Assembly (NCBI GenBank): GCA_903877385.1
Contig: CAIRDP010000063.1
Span: 186,001 to 250,000, forward strand
DNA: 64,000 bases
DNA from: an uncultured Bacteroidales bacterium
GTDB taxonomy: Bacteria; Bacteroidota; Bacteroidia; Bacteroidales; FEN-979
Direction: 5' to 3'
Below the pieces are notes generated by a model. It saw only the letters and a program-made list of their open reading frames with translations. It made no database searches and was not told the origin of the DNA. Below, piece by piece: positions 1 to 8,876 of this stretch (position 1 is its first letter; every line of letters starts with the position of its first letter). The translations under genes and the position numbers were made by a program.

Positions 1-1151
1 TAAATAATCTGGCCGCCTTTGGCAACAGCCTGTGTGTTTGACGTGAAGTTTGCAACTGCTGCTACTACAGGAACATGGCATACGAAGATGCCGTCGGTAG
101 TACCGGTGCTGAATGAGCCTGCATACATAACGGAATCGTTAAAACTGGTCTCGCAGGTAACCTGGGTTCCTTGGAGGTCAGGATCAACAGCGTTGAAGTT
201 TGCGCCGTCATCGAATGAATAGGCAAGGCCAACCCTGTTTGGCTGGTTTGTTGCATCAACGCCTGAAGAAACCCAGGTACTTGCTGTGCCGGCAACGAAG
301 GTCAGCTGGTTGTTGTACAATGAACCGCCATAGGTTGCGGCTGTATAAGTAACACCACCGTCGGTCGATCCTGCAAGAAGGCCAAGGGTATCGGTTGTGC
401 TGTAGAATTTCATGCAGAAACCGTTGTTTGCATCTTTAAATGCAGGCCATGTATTTTTGCCGGTCATGTTAGGAATGGCAGCTGCAGTCCAGGTCAACCC
501 CTTATCCGCTGAACGGTAGACATGTCCTTTGTTTGTTCCGAACCAGATGTTGCTTCCCGATGCTCCGCAGTCAACTGTCCATCCGGCTTCGCCTGTTGTA
601 ATAGCAGGCAGAGTGGTCGGGTCAACCACGGTCCATGTGGTACCGCCGTCGCCTGTGGTATAAATTTCGAATTTACCGCTGATTGGGTCTCCGATAGCAC
701 AACCATTGTTGGCATCAAAGAAATAAAGGCAATCGGGGAATGATGCACTTGCTGTGTACATACTTGAAGTGCCCTGCCTTGCCCAGGTTGCTCCGCCATC
801 GGTAGTTTTGTAAACACCCTGGAGGTTGCTCCCCGATACTTTGTACATTGCAGCCCATGCAGTATTTTCGTCAATTGCAGTGATCATTGAAACACTGAGT
901 CCCGATGCACCTGAAATTACGTGAGGTGTCCATGTTGTGCCACCGTCGGTGGTAACAGCAACATCCTGACAGGCTGCACTGCCGCCCGAACCGTCATAAC
1001 CCCCGGCCCATGCAACAGTGGAACTGGTTGCGAAAACATTCATAACACCTCTAGAGGTTGTTGACCATCCAAGACCCTGGGTTATCCAATGCTGGCCAAA
1101 GGTCAGTCCGCTGAAAGCAATAATTGCTAAAACTAGTAATGTTCTTTTCAT
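1..1151 (-). CDS. Secreted BNR/YCF48-like repeat protein with PKD start (partial, 3' end missing)
   Basis: Reading the minus strand from ATG at 1151 gives 383 codons open to the window edge. The N-terminus is a signal peptide (MKRTLLVLAIIAFSGLTFGQ). The body carries repeated TTDGGxTW motifs (for example VAVTTDGGTTWTP and VYKTTDGGATW), the signature of BNR/sialidase-like or YCF48-like beta-propeller blades. The last visible residues (VANFTSNTQAVAKGGQ) look like the beginning of a PKD domain. In this phylum such proteins usually end in a T9SS sorting domain, but that part lies outside the window. It is likely an exported or cell-surface protein; substrate and role unknown. It is transcribed divergently from ffh. 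Confidence 0.85.
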   Translation of the reverse strand, partial: MKRTLLVLAIIAFSGLTFGQHWITQGLGWSTTSRGVMNVFATSSTVAWAGGYDGSGGSAACQDVAVTTDGGTTWTPHVISGASGLSVSMITAIDENTAWAAMYKVSGSNLQGVYKTTDGGATWARQGTSSMYTASASFPDCLYFFDANNGCAIGDPISGKFEIYTTGDGGTTWTVVDPTTLPAITTGEAGWTVDCGASGSNIWFGTNKGHVYRSADKGLTWTAAAIPNMTGKNTWPAFKDANNGFCMKFYSTTDTLGLLAGSTDGGVTYTAATYGGSLYNNQLTFVAGTASTWVSSGVDATNQPNRVGLAYSFDDGANFNAVDPDLQGTQVTCETSFNDSVMYAGSFSTGTTDGIFVCHVPVVAAVANFTSNTQAVAKGGQII

Positions 1152-1188
1152 AATTTGAAATTTAAAGGTTAATCAATATTTATTGATA

Positions 1189-1222
1189 CAAACATACAAA
1201 GAAATTCAACATTGTTGACAAA
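1189..1222 (-). promoter_or_regulatory. Bacteroidetes-type promoter for the BNR/PKD protein
   Basis: On the minus strand a TTTG (1222-1219) lies 22 nt before TATGTTTG (1196-1189), matching the -33 TTG / -7 TAnnTTTG pattern of Bacteroidetes sigma factors. The spacing is slightly long. The start codon follows about 38 nt downstream. Confidence 0.5.
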
Positions 1223-1243
1223 ATTTAACATAAAAAGAATGCT

Positions 1244-1251
1244 TACCTTTG
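1244..1251 (+). promoter_or_regulatory. -7 box of the ffh promoter
   Basis: TACCTTTG matches the TAnnTTTG -7 consensus. No well-spaced -33 TTTG is present (the TTG at 1215-1217 is 26 nt away). Because the box covers the in-frame TTG at 1249, that codon cannot sensibly be the ffh start. This supports the ATG at 1270. Confidence 0.5.
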
Positions 1252-1269
1252 CAGCTCAAAAGTTTACAA

Positions 1270-2604
1270 ATGTTTGAAGGACTAAGTGATAAACTCGACA
1301 GAGCCTTTAAAGTCCTTAAGGGCCATGGGCATATAACCGAAATCAATGTTGCCGAGACTCTGAAGGATGTTCGTAAAGCCTTGCTTGATGCCGACGTCAG
1401 TTTTAAAATCGCCAAGCAATTTACCGACCATGTGAAAGATAAGGCGATAGGGGAGAACGTGCTTACAGCCGTATCGCCCGGACAGCTTATGGTCAAGATT
1501 GTTCATGATGAGCTCGTTGAGTTGATGGGTGGACAAAATGCCGGGATTAACCTTAAAGCAGATCCTGCCATCATCCTGATTGCAGGCCTCCAGGGTTCAG
1601 GAAAAACCACGTTTGCCGCAAAACTGGCCAATTATCTTAAAACCAAAAGAGGAAAAAATCCCATGCTCATCGCCGGTGACGTTTACCGCCCGGCAGCCAT
1701 CGACCAGCTCAAGGTCCTGGGCGCTCAGATAGAAGTCAAGGTATTTACCGGGGAAGACAGCAAAGAGCCTGTAAAGATCGTGAAACACGGTCTTGCCCAT
1801 GCTAAGGATTACGGTCATAATGTAGTCATCATAGATACTGCCGGCCGCCTTGCCATCGACGAGGAAATGATGGATGAGATATTCAACATCAAGCAGGCGG
1901 TGAATCCTCACGAGATCCTTTTCGTGGTTGATTCCATGACAGGCCAGGATGCTGTTAATACTGCAAAAGCTTTCAATGACAGACTCGATTTCGACGGGGT
2001 CGTGCTTACAAAGCTTGACGGGGACACCCGGGGCGGCGCTGCCCTGAGTATTAAGTCGGTGGTGAACAAACCAATCAAGTTCGTCGGTATAGGCGAGAAA
2101 ATGGAAGCCCTGGATGTTTTCTATCCCGAACGCATGGCCGACCGAATCCTGGGCATGGGCGATATTGTCTCCCTGGTCGAAAAAGCCCAGGAACAGTTCG
2201 ACGAGGAGGAAGCCAAAAAACTCCAGAAAAAAATTGCCAAAAACCAGTTCAATTTCGACGACTTTCTTGCCCAGATTAAACAGATCAAAAAGATGGGGAA
2301 TGTAAAGGATCTTCTTGGCATGCTGCCCGGGATGGGAAAAGCTTTACGCGACCTGGATATCGACGACAACGCCTTCAAGGGCATTGAAGCCATCATCACC
2401 TCGATGACACCTGCCGAAAGGGCCGATCCTGCCCTCCTGAACGGAAGCAGGCGCAAGCGTATTGCAGGCGGCTCCGGTACAACCATTCAGGACGTTAATA
2501 AACTTGTGAAGCAATTCGACGATACACGCAAAATGATGAAGATGGTTACCGCCAATAAAGGCCGTAACATGGCTAACGTGATGCGTAATATGCGCCAAAA
2601 CTAA
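1270..2604 (+). CDS. ffh: Signal recognition particle GTPase Ffh (SRP54)
   Basis: Ffh binds 4.5S RNA and signal sequences of nascent membrane proteins and, with FtsY, delivers ribosomes to SecYEG. The 444-residue product has the normal family length. An N-terminal four-helix N domain precedes the G domain, with the P-loop GLQGSGKTT (about residues 106-114), DTAGR (189-193) and TKLDGD (247-252). The methionine-rich M domain follows, with the RNA-binding SRRKRIAGGSGT stretch (393-404). The start was set at ATG 1270 because a further upstream TTG (1249) sits inside the promoter -7 box. folD begins 10 nt after the stop, so the two are probably co-transcribed. Confidence 0.97.
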   Translation: MFEGLSDKLDRAFKVLKGHGHITEINVAETLKDVRKALLDADVSFKIAKQFTDHVKDKAIGENVLTAVSPGQLMVKIVHDELVELMGGQNAGINLKADPAIILIAGLQGSGKTTFAAKLANYLKTKRGKNPMLIAGDVYRPAAIDQLKVLGAQIEVKVFTGEDSKEPVKIVKHGLAHAKDYGHNVVIIDTAGRLAIDEEMMDEIFNIKQAVNPHEILFVVDSMTGQDAVNTAKAFNDRLDFDGVVLTKLDGDTRGGAALSIKSVVNKPIKFVGIGEKMEALDVFYPERMADRILGMGDIVSLVEKAQEQFDEEEAKKLQKKIAKNQFNFDDFLAQIKQIKKMGNVKDLLGMLPGMGKALRDLDIDDNAFKGIEAIITSMTPAERADPALLNGSRRKRIAGGSGTTIQDVNKLVKQFDDTRKMMKMVTANKGRNMANVMRNMRQN

Positions 2605-2614
2605 ACTCTGATTT

Positions 2615-3496
2615 ATGATCCTTCTCGACGGCAAAACCTTATCGGCACAGATTAAATCGGAAATCGCCAGGGAAGTTAAAAAGGACTTCCTGGATGCTGG
2701 AAAACCAGCGCCTCACCTGGCCGCAGTGCTGGTAGGCGAGGATCCGGCCAGCCAGACCTATGTCACCAACAAGGAAAAATCATGCAAGGAGGTCGGCTTT
2801 ACCTCTTCCGTTTACAGGTATCCCGCAAACTTTAGCGAGAAAAACCTGCTCGAAGTTGTAGATTTTCTTAACAATGATCCGGATGTTGACGGTTTCATAG
2901 TCCAGCTTCCCCTGCCGAAGCACATCAGTGAACAAAAGATTATCGAAAGGATAAACCCCCTAAAGGACGTGGATGGTTTCCACCCTGTAAACGTTGGCCG
3001 CATGATGCTCAACCTTCCGTCATTTTTACCGGCAACCCCTTTCGGCATCATGACCATGCTCGAACGTTATAAAATAGAAACCGAAGGTAAACACGTGGTC
3101 GTTCTTGGCCGAAGCAATATTGTGGGAACTCCCATCAGCCTGATGCTTTCGCGCAAAGCGAAAAACGCCAATGCCACAGTAAGCCTTTGCCATAGTTTAA
3201 CACCCGATATTAAGAAATTCACCCTCGATGCCGACATTTTAATCGTGGCCATGGGTAAAATGGGATTCGTGTCCGCCGACATGGTTAAAAAGGGTGCTGT
3301 TATAATTGATGTGGGCATTCACCGGGTAACTGCGAAGGATACAAAGTCGGGTTACAGGCTTAAGGGCGACGTACTCTTTGATGAAGTCTCAAAAAAATGT
3401 TCTGCCATTACTCCCGTGCCCGGAGGAGTGGGGCTGATGACTATTGTTTCATTGCTCCTCAATACCCTGAAAGCTTCAAAGAAAGAAATCAAATAA
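2615..3496 (+). CDS. folD: Bifunctional methylene-THF dehydrogenase / methenyl-THF cyclohydrolase FolD
   Basis: FolD interconverts 5,10-methylene-THF, 5,10-methenyl-THF and 10-formyl-THF, supplying one-carbon units for purines and formyl-Met-tRNA. The 293-residue protein is full length. Visible motifs are the catalytic tyrosine/lysine pair in SQTYVTNK (Y49, K53), QLPLP (97-101), DVDGFHP, the NAD(P) loop GRSNIVGTP (165-173) and the C-terminal PVPGGVGLMT signature. It lies 10 nt after ffh and 6 nt before queE, so these form a tight run of cytoplasmic housekeeping genes. Confidence 0.97.
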   Translation: MILLDGKTLSAQIKSEIAREVKKDFLDAGKPAPHLAAVLVGEDPASQTYVTNKEKSCKEVGFTSSVYRYPANFSEKNLLEVVDFLNNDPDVDGFIVQLPLPKHISEQKIIERINPLKDVDGFHPVNVGRMMLNLPSFLPATPFGIMTMLERYKIETEGKHVVVLGRSNIVGTPISLMLSRKAKNANATVSLCHSLTPDIKKFTLDADILIVAMGKMGFVSADMVKKGAVIIDVGIHRVTAKDTKSGYRLKGDVLFDEVSKKCSAITPVPGGVGLMTIVSLLLNTLKASKKEIK

Positions 3497-3502
3497 GCCT
3501 TT

Positions 3503-4135
3503 TTGGATAAAACTACAGATATTTTATTGGCCCAGGGGAAACTTCTTCCCGTTATGGAAGAGTTTTACACCCTGCAGGGCGAAGGCTTCAACACCGGGCA
3601 GGCGGCCTATTTTATCCGGATCGGAGGCTGCGATGTCGGCTGCAGCTGGTGCGATGTCAAGGAAAGCTGGAATGCTTCCTTGTACCCGCCGGTTGAGACC
3701 GATGGCGTAACAGAGCGGGCCATCGCATTTCCTGCAAAAGCGGTAGTCATCACAGGAGGCGAACCCCTGAACTATAATCTTGATTATCTCTCGCATGGCC
3801 TCAGGCTTAACGGAGTGAAGATCTTTATTGAGACTTCAGGTTCCCGGCCTCTGAGCGGGGAGCCAGACTGGATCTGCCTTTCGCCCAAAAGAGGCAGCCC
3901 TCCCATAGATGAATTGCTTATGAAGGCCGATGAGCTCAAGGTAATCATCAGTGAAGAAACCGATTTTGCCTGGGCCGTCGAAAATATGAAGAAAGTCGGT
4001 AACAGATGCCTTTTGTACCTCCAGCCCGAATGGAGCCGCAGGAATAAAATAATGCCAAGTATCATAAGTTATGTGATGGAACACCCCCAATGGAGGATCT
4101 CGCTTCAGAGCCATAAATATATGAGAATCCCATGA
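3503..4135 (+). CDS. queE: 7-carboxy-7-deazaguanine synthase QueE (radical SAM)
   Basis: QueE converts 6-carboxy-tetrahydropterin to 7-carboxy-7-deazaguanine on the queuosine pathway, using a [4Fe-4S] cluster and S-adenosylmethionine. The cluster motif CDVGCSWC gives C43, C47 and C50 (CX3CX2C), preceded by the FYTLQGEGF substrate-loop motif, and GGEP (85-88) is the SAM-binding motif. The 210-residue length suits the family. The start used is TTG at 3503. The next ATG (3554) would begin at EEFYTLQGEG and trim residues that I recall as conserved in relatives, so the TTG is preferred but not certain. The stop overlaps the next gene's start by 4 nt. Confidence 0.93.
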   Translation: MDKTTDILLAQGKLLPVMEEFYTLQGEGFNTGQAAYFIRIGGCDVGCSWCDVKESWNASLYPPVETDGVTERAIAFPAKAVVITGGEPLNYNLDYLSHGLRLNGVKIFIETSGSRPLSGEPDWICLSPKRGSPPIDELLMKADELKVIISEETDFAWAVENMKKVGNRCLLYLQPEWSRRNKIMPSIISYVMEHPQWRISLQSHKYMRIP

Positions 4136-6105
4136 ACATCCTTCATCCCGCATCCCGTATCCTGCATCCTGTATCCTGCATCCTTTTATCCATCCTGCTT
4201 GCCACCGGTACCATGGCCCAGAATCCCGGGAACCAGCTATCCACCAGCAGTAAAAAGGCTGAAAAGGCTTTCGATGCCGCCATGCAGGCATACCAGGGAA
4301 GAGATTACCCAAGGGCCATAACCGAAGTGACCAGGGCGCTTGAGGCCGACAGCCTGTTCTGTGAAGCCCTGGTCCTTAAGGGTGACCTCTTCTCAGACCT
4401 GAAAAAGCCGGCCGAAGCTATCGCCTCGTATAAAAAAGTACTCAGGATAAATCCTTCCTTCTCAAACAATCTTTATTTTATTATTGGCGGGTTGGAATTG
4501 TATATTGGCCGTTACAGGGATTCGGAGGCCGATTTCGGGCGTTACCTTGAAGGCAAAAATGTGCCTGACATTAAGCGTAAAAAGGCTATGGCGCAGATTG
4601 CAAATGCCCGTTTCGGTACTGCAGCCATGGAACACCCTGTTCCGTTTAATCCCGTTAACCTCGGCGACAGCATCAACACCCGTTTTGATGAATACATTAA
4701 TGCAGTGACTGCGGATGAGGAGCTGCTTTATTTCACGCGTAAAATCCCAAGAAGCGAAAAAGACGCAGATCTGAAAGGATACGAGGAGGATTTTTTTGTT
4801 GCCGGTAGAGCCGACAGCCTGACATGGTACAAGGCAAAGAACCTGGGTTCTCCTATAAACACCTCGGGTAACGAGGGGGCACTTGACATTTCGCCCGACG
4901 GGAGGTATCTTTTCTTTGCGGGATGCGACCGTCCCGACGGCTACGGCAGCTGCGACATTTTCTGGTCGAAAAGGGAAGGCGGCCGATGGTCGGAACCCGA
5001 AAATCTTGGCCCGGTGGTGAATTCATCCAGCTGGGATTCCCAGCCCAGTTTCTCTTCCGATGGCAAAACCCTTTATTTTGCCAGTAAACGCCCGGGGGGC
5101 AAGGGAAGCTCGGATATCTGGAAAACAGAACTGAGACCCGATGGAAGCTGGACGGAACCTGTAAACCTGGGTGATTCCATTAACACGGCATACGAGGAAA
5201 TGACCCCGTTTATCCACGGCGACGGGCGTACCCTGTATTTTTCATCCAGGGGCCATCCAGGTATGGGCGGATTTGACCTTTTTTACTCGAGGATGAAACC
5301 CGACAGCACATGGGGGCATGCTGTGAACCTCGGTTACCCTATCAACACCAATTCCGACGAGATGGCCCTCATTGTGAATTCCAAAGGCGATAAAGCCTAT
5401 ATTTCGTCCGATAAATTCGGGGGCAAAGGGAGGCAGGATGTTTATGAATTTCCTTTGTATAAGGAGGCTCGGCCTGTTCCTTCTACTTACTTTAAAGGAG
5501 TCGTATTCGACAATGAAACCAAGCAAAGGCTGCAGGCCCGTTTTGAACTGACCAACCTCGGTGACGGAACTACGGTTGCCAGGTCCTTTTCTGATCTCGT
5601 AAACGGGGAATTCATGCTTGTGCTGCCATCCGATAAGGATTACGGGCTTAATGTTTCAAAAGACGGCTATCTTTTTTATTCCGAAAATTTCTCCCTCAAA
5701 GGTATGCATGGCATCGACAAACCCTTTATAAAAAATATAGCCCTGAAGCCTTTGAAAGTAGGGGAAGTGATAATTTTAAGGAATATTTTTTTCGATACCG
5801 ATAAATATATTCTGAAGCCCGAATCGGTGACTGAACTTCAGAAGTTGATCGAACTGATGAAGAAGAACCCATCGATCAAAGTGGAACTTGGAGGGCATAC
5901 CGACAATGCTGGTACCCCTGCACATAACCTGGAGCTGTCAAGAAACAGGGCAAAAGCCGTGTATGACTACCTGTTAATGAACGGGATACCCGAAGGGAGG
6001 CTCAGCTACCAGGGTTATGGCCTTACCAGGCCCATTGAAACAAACGATACCGAACAGGGCAGGGCAAGCAACCGAAGGACGGAGTTCAGGGTTGTGAGCC
6101 TGTGA
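4132..6105 (+). CDS. OmpA-family outer-membrane protein with TPR and PD40 repeats
   Basis: This 657-residue protein has a signal peptide (about 1-29, ending LLATGTMAQ) and a TPR region (about 38-150). Six-bladed PD40/WD40-like repeats follow (about 170-445; recurring ISPDGRYLFF, SSDGKTLYFAS and DGRTLYFSS). Next come a carboxypeptidase-regulatory-like beta sandwich (about 455-530) and a C-terminal OmpA peptidoglycan-binding domain with GGHTDNAG, LSRNRAKAV and a terminal NRR. This layout is common in Bacteroidetes and resembles the PorE/PG-associated proteins linked to T9SS. It probably tethers an outer-membrane complex to peptidoglycan. The start overlaps queE (ATGA). The signal-peptide coding region consists of a near-repetitive CATCC-type sequence, described separately. 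Confidence 0.9.
   Translation: MNILHPASRILHPVSCILLSILLATGTMAQNPGNQLSTSSKKAEKAFDAAMQAYQGRDYPRAITEVTRALEADSLFCEALVLKGDLFSDLKKPAEAIASYKKVLRINPSFSNNLYFIIGGLELYIGRYRDSEADFGRYLEGKNVPDIKRKKAMAQIANARFGTAAMEHPVPFNPVNLGDSINTRFDEYINAVTADEELLYFTRKIPRSEKDADLKGYEEDFFVAGRADSLTWYKAKNLGSPINTSGNEGALDISPDGRYLFFAGCDRPDGYGSCDIFWSKREGGRWSEPENLGPVVNSSSWDSQPSFSSDGKTLYFASKRPGGKGSSDIWKTELRPDGSWTEPVNLGDSINTAYEEMTPFIHGDGRTLYFSSRGHPGMGGFDLFYSRMKPDSTWGHAVNLGYPINTNSDEMALIVNSKGDKAYISSDKFGGKGRQDVYEFPLYKEARPVPSTYFKGVVFDNETKQRLQARFELTNLGDGTTVARSFSDLVNGEFMLVLPSDKDYGLNVSKDGYLFYSENFSLKGMHGIDKPFIKNIALKPLKVGEVIILRNIFFDTDKYILKPESVTELQKLIELMKKNPSIKVELGGHTDNAGTPAHNLELSRNRAKAVYDYLLMNGIPEGRLSYQGYGLTRPIETNDTEQGRASNRRTEFRVVSL
4137..4183. 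repeat. CATCC(T/C)G(C/T) short tandem repeat in a signal-peptide region
   Basis: About six imperfect copies of a 7-mer of the form GCATCCT/GTATCCT run through the first codons of the OmpA-family gene. They encode the HPASRILHPVSCIL segment before the hydrophobic core. The unit resembles short intergenic repeats seen in some Bacteroidetes genomes (from memory, not searched). Confidence 0.6.
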
Positions 6106-6198
6106 TGAGATCCACCTGTCTTTGCATTCATTTTCCCTGTTGAAATCAGGATATTGCCAGAAGCGTCATAGCTTTCTTTTGCAATATTGCACTAATAC

Positions 6199-6229
6199 TT
6201 TGTGGTTTACTTTATTATTTGTACTTTTG
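6199..6229 (+). promoter_or_regulatory. Bacteroidetes-type promoter of thrS-infC-rpmI-rplT
   Basis: TTTG (6199-6202), 19 nt, then TACTTTTG (6222-6229) is a full match to the Bacteroidetes -33/-7 promoter. The thrS ATG is 27 nt downstream of the -7 box, giving a leader of roughly 20 nt. No T-box-like structure fits in that leader. Confidence 0.75.
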
Positions 6230-6255
6230 CACCCCTAATTTGACAGAGGTATTCA

Positions 6256-8199
6256 ATGATCCGAATTACTTTGCCAGACGGTTCCGTAAAAGAACACCCA
6301 AAGGGTGTCACCGGGCTGGAAGTTGCGAAAAGTATTAGCGAAGGACTGGCGCGTAATGTGTTGGCGGCTAAAGTTAATGATGAGGTATGGGATGCCACCA
6401 GGCCCATTGCCTCCGATTGCACTCTCAAACTCCTTACCTGGAACGATACCGAAGGCAAAGCCACGATGTGGCATTCCTCGGCCCATCTTATGGCTGAAGC
6501 TATTGAACAGCTTTATCCCGAGGTGAAGTTCGGCATAGGTCCGGATATCGAAAATGGTTTCTACTACGATATCGACTTTGGCGAACGTACAATCTCATCC
6601 GAAGACTTTCCGAAAATAGAGGCCAGGATACTTGAACTTGCAAGGGCAAAGCAGGCATTCATAAGAAGAGAAGTTTCCAAGGCCGAGGCCATCGCCTACT
6701 TTACCAAAAAAGGCGATGAGTATAAGGTTGAATTGCTGAACGACCTAACCGACGGACAGATTACCTTTTACGAATCAGGTCAGTTCACCGACCTTTGCCG
6801 GGGGCCTCATCTTCCCGATACAGGTTTTATCAAGGCCGTGAAATTGCTGAATGTTGCAGGCGCTTACTGGCGCGGGGATGAAACCCGCAAACAGCTGACA
6901 CGTATTTACGGCATCACTTTCCCGAAACAGAAAGAACTTGAGGAGTACCTTGTTTTGCTTGAAGAAGCAAAGAAAAGGGACCACAGGAAACTGGGCAGGG
7001 AACTGGAGCTTTTTACATTCTCAGCGAAAGTCGGCCTTGGCCTTCCGCTCTGGCTGCCCCGGGGAGCCCAGCTTCGCGAACGTCTTGAAATGTTCCTGAA
7101 AAAGGTTCAGAAGAAAGCCGGTTACGAGCCTGTAATGTGCCCTCATATAGGAAACGTGGAACTCTACAAGACTTCGGGACATTACCAGAAATACGGTGAG
7201 AGCTCGTTCAGGCCTATTACCACACCGGTTCCCGGTGAAGAGTTCTTTTTAAAACCCATGAACTGCCCTCACCATTGTGAGATATATAAGTTTAAACCCC
7301 GTTCTTACCGCGATTTACCCGTAAGACTTGCTGAATTCGGCACGGTATACCGTTATGAACAAAGCGGGGAACTTCACGGGCTAACCCGCGTCCGCGGCTT
7401 TACCCAGGATGATGCGCATATTTTTTGCACTCCTGAACAGGTTAAGGATGAATTCAAAGGTGTGATGGACATCGTCATGCTTATTTTTAAAGCACTTGAT
7501 TTTAAGGATTTCATTGTTCAGATTTCGCTCAGGGATACAAAGAATAAGGAAAAATATATCGGTACGGATGAAAACTGGGAAAGAGCCGAAAGAGAGATAC
7601 TGGAAGTTGCCGCCGAATGCAATCTCAATACGGTAATAGTACCGGGGGAGGCTGCATTTTACGGACCCAAAATGGACTTTATGGTGAAGGATGCCCTTGG
7701 CCGTAAGTGGCAGCTGGGGACGATACAGGTTGATTATAACCTGCCCGAACGTTTTGAACTGGAGTATATCGGCGCCGACAACCAGAAACACCGCCCGGTG
7801 ATGATCCACCGTGCACCCTTTGGATCCATGGAGCGTTTCGTGGCTGTACTGCTTGAACATACAGCGGGTATTTTCCCCTTATGGCTTACACCCGACCAGG
7901 TTGTAGTACTGCCGATCAGTGAAAAATACACTGAGTATGCAAAAAAAGTTTTGAGTCTGCTGAATAATTCCGAAATTCGCGGCCGTATTGACGACCGTAA
8001 CGAAAAGGCCGGCAAGAAGATACGTGATGCTGAACTCTCAAAGGTTCCGTTTATGCTGGTAGTTGGTGAAAGGGAAGAGGCCGAAGGCAGCGTATCTGTG
8101 AGGAAGCACAGCCAGGGTGACCTTGGCCCTAAGAAAATCGACGAATTTATTTCGTATATAAAAAGTGAAGTAAACAGGGAATTAGGAGAAATCAATTAA
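6256..8199 (+). CDS. thrS: Threonine-tRNA ligase
   Basis: ThrRS charges tRNA-Thr and edits mis-acylated Ser-tRNA-Thr. The 647-residue product contains an N-terminal TGS domain (about 1-62) and an editing domain with HSSAH (H73, H77) and CRGPH (181-185). The class II catalytic core follows, with zinc ligands predicted as C337 (MNCPHH), H388 (DDAHIF) and H518 (MIHRAPFG), and then an anticodon-binding domain. The start ATG follows a full promoter. It leads an operon with infC, rpmI and rplT, the classical translation gene order. Confidence 0.98.
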   Translation: MIRITLPDGSVKEHPKGVTGLEVAKSISEGLARNVLAAKVNDEVWDATRPIASDCTLKLLTWNDTEGKATMWHSSAHLMAEAIEQLYPEVKFGIGPDIENGFYYDIDFGERTISSEDFPKIEARILELARAKQAFIRREVSKAEAIAYFTKKGDEYKVELLNDLTDGQITFYESGQFTDLCRGPHLPDTGFIKAVKLLNVAGAYWRGDETRKQLTRIYGITFPKQKELEEYLVLLEEAKKRDHRKLGRELELFTFSAKVGLGLPLWLPRGAQLRERLEMFLKKVQKKAGYEPVMCPHIGNVELYKTSGHYQKYGESSFRPITTPVPGEEFFLKPMNCPHHCEIYKFKPRSYRDLPVRLAEFGTVYRYEQSGELHGLTRVRGFTQDDAHIFCTPEQVKDEFKGVMDIVMLIFKALDFKDFIVQISLRDTKNKEKYIGTDENWERAEREILEVAAECNLNTVIVPGEAAFYGPKMDFMVKDALGRKWQLGTIQVDYNLPERFELEYIGADNQKHRPVMIHRAPFGSMERFVAVLLEHTAGIFPLWLTPDQVVVLPISEKYTEYAKKVLSLLNNSEIRGRIDDRNEKAGKKIRDAELSKVPFMLVVGEREEAEGSVSVRKHSQGDLGPKKIDEFISYIKSEVNRELGEIN

Positions 8200-8221
8200 T
8201 CAATCAATCAATCAATCAATC
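8198..8221. repeat. (AATC)6 microsatellite between thrS and infC
   Basis: Six perfect AATC units start at the thrS stop codon and end just before the infC Shine-Dalgarno sequence. Such tetranucleotide runs can change copy number by slippage. Here a change would alter only spacer length, since no reading frame crosses it. Confidence 0.85.
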
Positions 8222-8227
8222 CCTAAC

Positions 8228-8235
8228 AAAGGAGG
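8228..8235 (+). promoter_or_regulatory. Strong Shine-Dalgarno sequence of infC
   Basis: AAAGGAGG is a perfect anti-16S match, ending 4 nt before the ATA proposed as the infC start. Most genes in this window have no such element, which is normal for Bacteroidetes, so this site stands out and helps to fix the start. Confidence 0.75.
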
Positions 8236-8239
8236 ACAT

Positions 8240-8794
8240 ATAGCAACACCTTATCAACATCCGAGGAGATACATCAGACCCCAGAAAAAGGAAGATCTCC
8301 ATGCCATCAACCAGAATATCAAATCGCCCGTTGTGCGTGTGGTTGGGGAGAATATTACGCCGGGTATCTATAACCTGAGGGAAGCACTCAGTATTGCTGA
8401 AAATATTGGCCTTGACCTGGTTGAGATTTCACCTACTGCAAATCCTCCCGTATGCAAGGTTGTGGATTATAAAAAATTCCTTTATGAGCTGAAGAAGAAA
8501 CAAAAGGAGATGAAAGCCAAAACGGCTAAGATCATTATAAAAGAGATTCGCCTTGGTCCGAACACCGACGAACATGACTTCAACTTTAAACTGAATCATG
8601 CAATCAAATTTCTCAAGGAAGGAGCCAAAGTCAAGGTGGATGTCTTTTTCAAGGGCCGTTCTATAATTTATAAGGAACAGGGCGAACTCATCCTTCTAAA
8701 ATTTGCCCAATCGGTGGTTGATTTTGGTAAAATTGAGCAAATGCCAAGACTGGAAGGTAAAAGAATGATCATGATCATTGCGCCAAAGAAATAA
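8240..8794 (+). CDS. infC: Translation initiation factor IF-3, AUA start
   Basis: IF-3 binds the 30S subunit, prevents premature 50S joining and rejects non-canonical start codons. From ATA at 8240 the product is 184 residues, the normal size: a basic N-terminal tail (ATPYQHPRRY), the IF3-N domain (VVRVVGENITPG, LDLVEISPTANPPVCK, DYKKFLYE) and IF3-C (KEIRLGPNTDEHDFNFK, EGAKVKVDVFFKGR, KIEQMPRLEGKRM). The first ATG/GTG/TTG in frame (GTG 8333) would remove 31 residues, including conserved N-terminal ones. Between the Shine-Dalgarno and 8333 there is no ordinary start codon. A non-AUG start fits the known autoregulation of infC in other bacteria (AUU in E. coli). The ATA choice is inference from spacing and homology length. 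Confidence 0.93.
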   Translation: MATPYQHPRRYIRPQKKEDLHAINQNIKSPVVRVVGENITPGIYNLREALSIAENIGLDLVEISPTANPPVCKVVDYKKFLYELKKKQKEMKAKTAKIIIKEIRLGPNTDEHDFNFKLNHAIKFLKEGAKVKVDVFFKGRSIIYKEQGELILLKFAQSVVDFGKIEQMPRLEGKRMIMIIAPKK

Positions 8795-8802
8795 TTTGTA
8801 AA

Positions 8803-8837
8803 TTGTACATGGTACATTGTACATTTTACTTTGTACC
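8803..8837. repeat. TGTACA-rich inverted repeat between infC and rpmI
   Basis: Three to four TGTACA-like units follow one another. GGTACA (8811-8816) and TGTACC (8832-8837) can pair around a 15-nt loop. It may be a scattered repeat element or an RNA structure in the operon transcript; nothing in the sequence decides this. Confidence 0.5.
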
Positions 8838-8876
8838 TCGTTGAAAAGAAAACCCTAATAAGTAAATTGTTATAAG

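Noticed and set aside
494-874. 126-codon minus-strand frame at the left edge
   Set aside because: It is a shifted frame of the truncated BNR/PKD gene, which reads open from 1151 to the window edge with a signal peptide.
3836-4312. 158-codon minus-strand frame rich in RIQDAGYGMRDEGC-like text
   Set aside because: It is antisense to queE and the OmpA-family gene, and the odd repeat text comes from the CATCC-type repeat. Not a gene.
8333-8794. infC starting at GTG 8333
   Set aside because: It would cut 31 N-terminal residues, including conserved IF3-N positions, and leaves the strong Shine-Dalgarno at 8228 without a start codon.
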